64,000 nt of DNA from G958295935 sp965224235 (GTDB lineage Bacteria; Chloroflexota; Dehalococcoidia; Lucifugimonadales; Lucifugimonadaceae). The DNA lies in contig CBDCYP010000002.1 of assembly GCA_965224235.1 (NCBI GenBank), positions 1,054,001 to 1,118,000 on the forward strand, read 5' to 3'. Below the pieces are notes generated by a model that saw nothing but the letters and a program-made list of their open reading frames with translations, was not told where the DNA came from and ran no database searches. A program made the position numbers and the translations under genes. Positions 63,969-64,000 of this stretch are shown here, one piece after another (the stretch's first letter is position 1; the number at the start of each line of letters is the position of its first letter).

Positions 63969-64000
63969 TAATTGACTCGCGGTGCGAGTTGCGTGGTTAC

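Overview
The window is a bacterial chromosome segment of about 58-60% GC, densely coded, dominated by a 22-kb ribosomal-protein supercluster. Gene content and style point to an uncultured member of the Chloroflexota (Dehalococcoidia/SAR202-like), with moderate confidence. The signs are an actinobacterial-type GlnR-like regulator beside GS/GOGAT, a GuaB3-type IMPDH homologue, HrcA plus DnaJ, many TTG/GTG starts, and a Pro/Thr-rich surface protein with a C-terminal LALLALPALLA-type anchor. No phage, CRISPR array, tRNA or rRNA was seen.

Layout. 1-3,140: accessory left end with a gene cut by the window edge (SMP-30-like), a wrecked IS1182-type transposase, a Gfo/Idh/MocA oxidoreductase whose end runs into a dispersed repeat, and a pentapeptide-repeat protein. 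3,550-16,725: nitrogen assimilation. glnA lies on the plus strand. On the minus strand, in transcription order, are a GlnR-like regulator, a second glutamine synthetase, gltB, gltD, glutamine-dependent NAD synthetase and an HtrA-like lipoprotein protease. 17,093-19,499: a small lipoprotein and a decayed secreted protease with three in-frame stops and a frameshift, then a non-coding stretch.

19,500-41,174: one co-directional block behind a clear promoter (TTGACT-18-TATAAT): rpsL rpsG fusA (no tuf) rpsJ rplC rplD rplW rplB rpsS rplV rpsC rplP rpmC rpsQ rplN rplX rplE rpsN rpsH rplF rplR rpsE rpmD rplO secY adk map infA rpmJ rpsM rpsK rpsD rpoA rplQ truA rplM rpsI. Several of these proteins carry unusual low-complexity extensions: S5 N-terminus about 120 residues of Gly/Pro/Arg/Asp repeat, L13 C-terminus about 160 residues, and shorter tails on L29, L5, S17 and RpoA. 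S12 naturally has Arg at the position where Lys-to-Arg gives streptomycin resistance.

41,198-45,975 (minus): prmC, prfA, hisS, guaB3-like. 46,327-56,680 (plus): P1-family peptidase, DUF2520 Rossmann protein with panB and panC, NIPSNAP protein, a Cys-less thiolase with its DUF35 partner, argF, der, plsY, gpsA. 56,670-60,640 (minus): rsmE, prmA, dnaJ, and an MBL-fold protein that has lost its metal motif. 60,817-61,842: hrcA. 62,116-63,324 (minus): a secreted surface protein with an internal duplication, bracketed by three copies of a roughly 100-bp palindromic compound repeat. The right edge holds a strong intrinsic terminator reading on the minus strand, so a minus-strand gene should end just beyond the window.

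I did not find a clearly new defence or mobile system. The most unusual signals are the extended ribosomal proteins (S5 and L13), the natural S12 Arg, the decaying repeat protease, and the GlnR-like nitrogen cluster.
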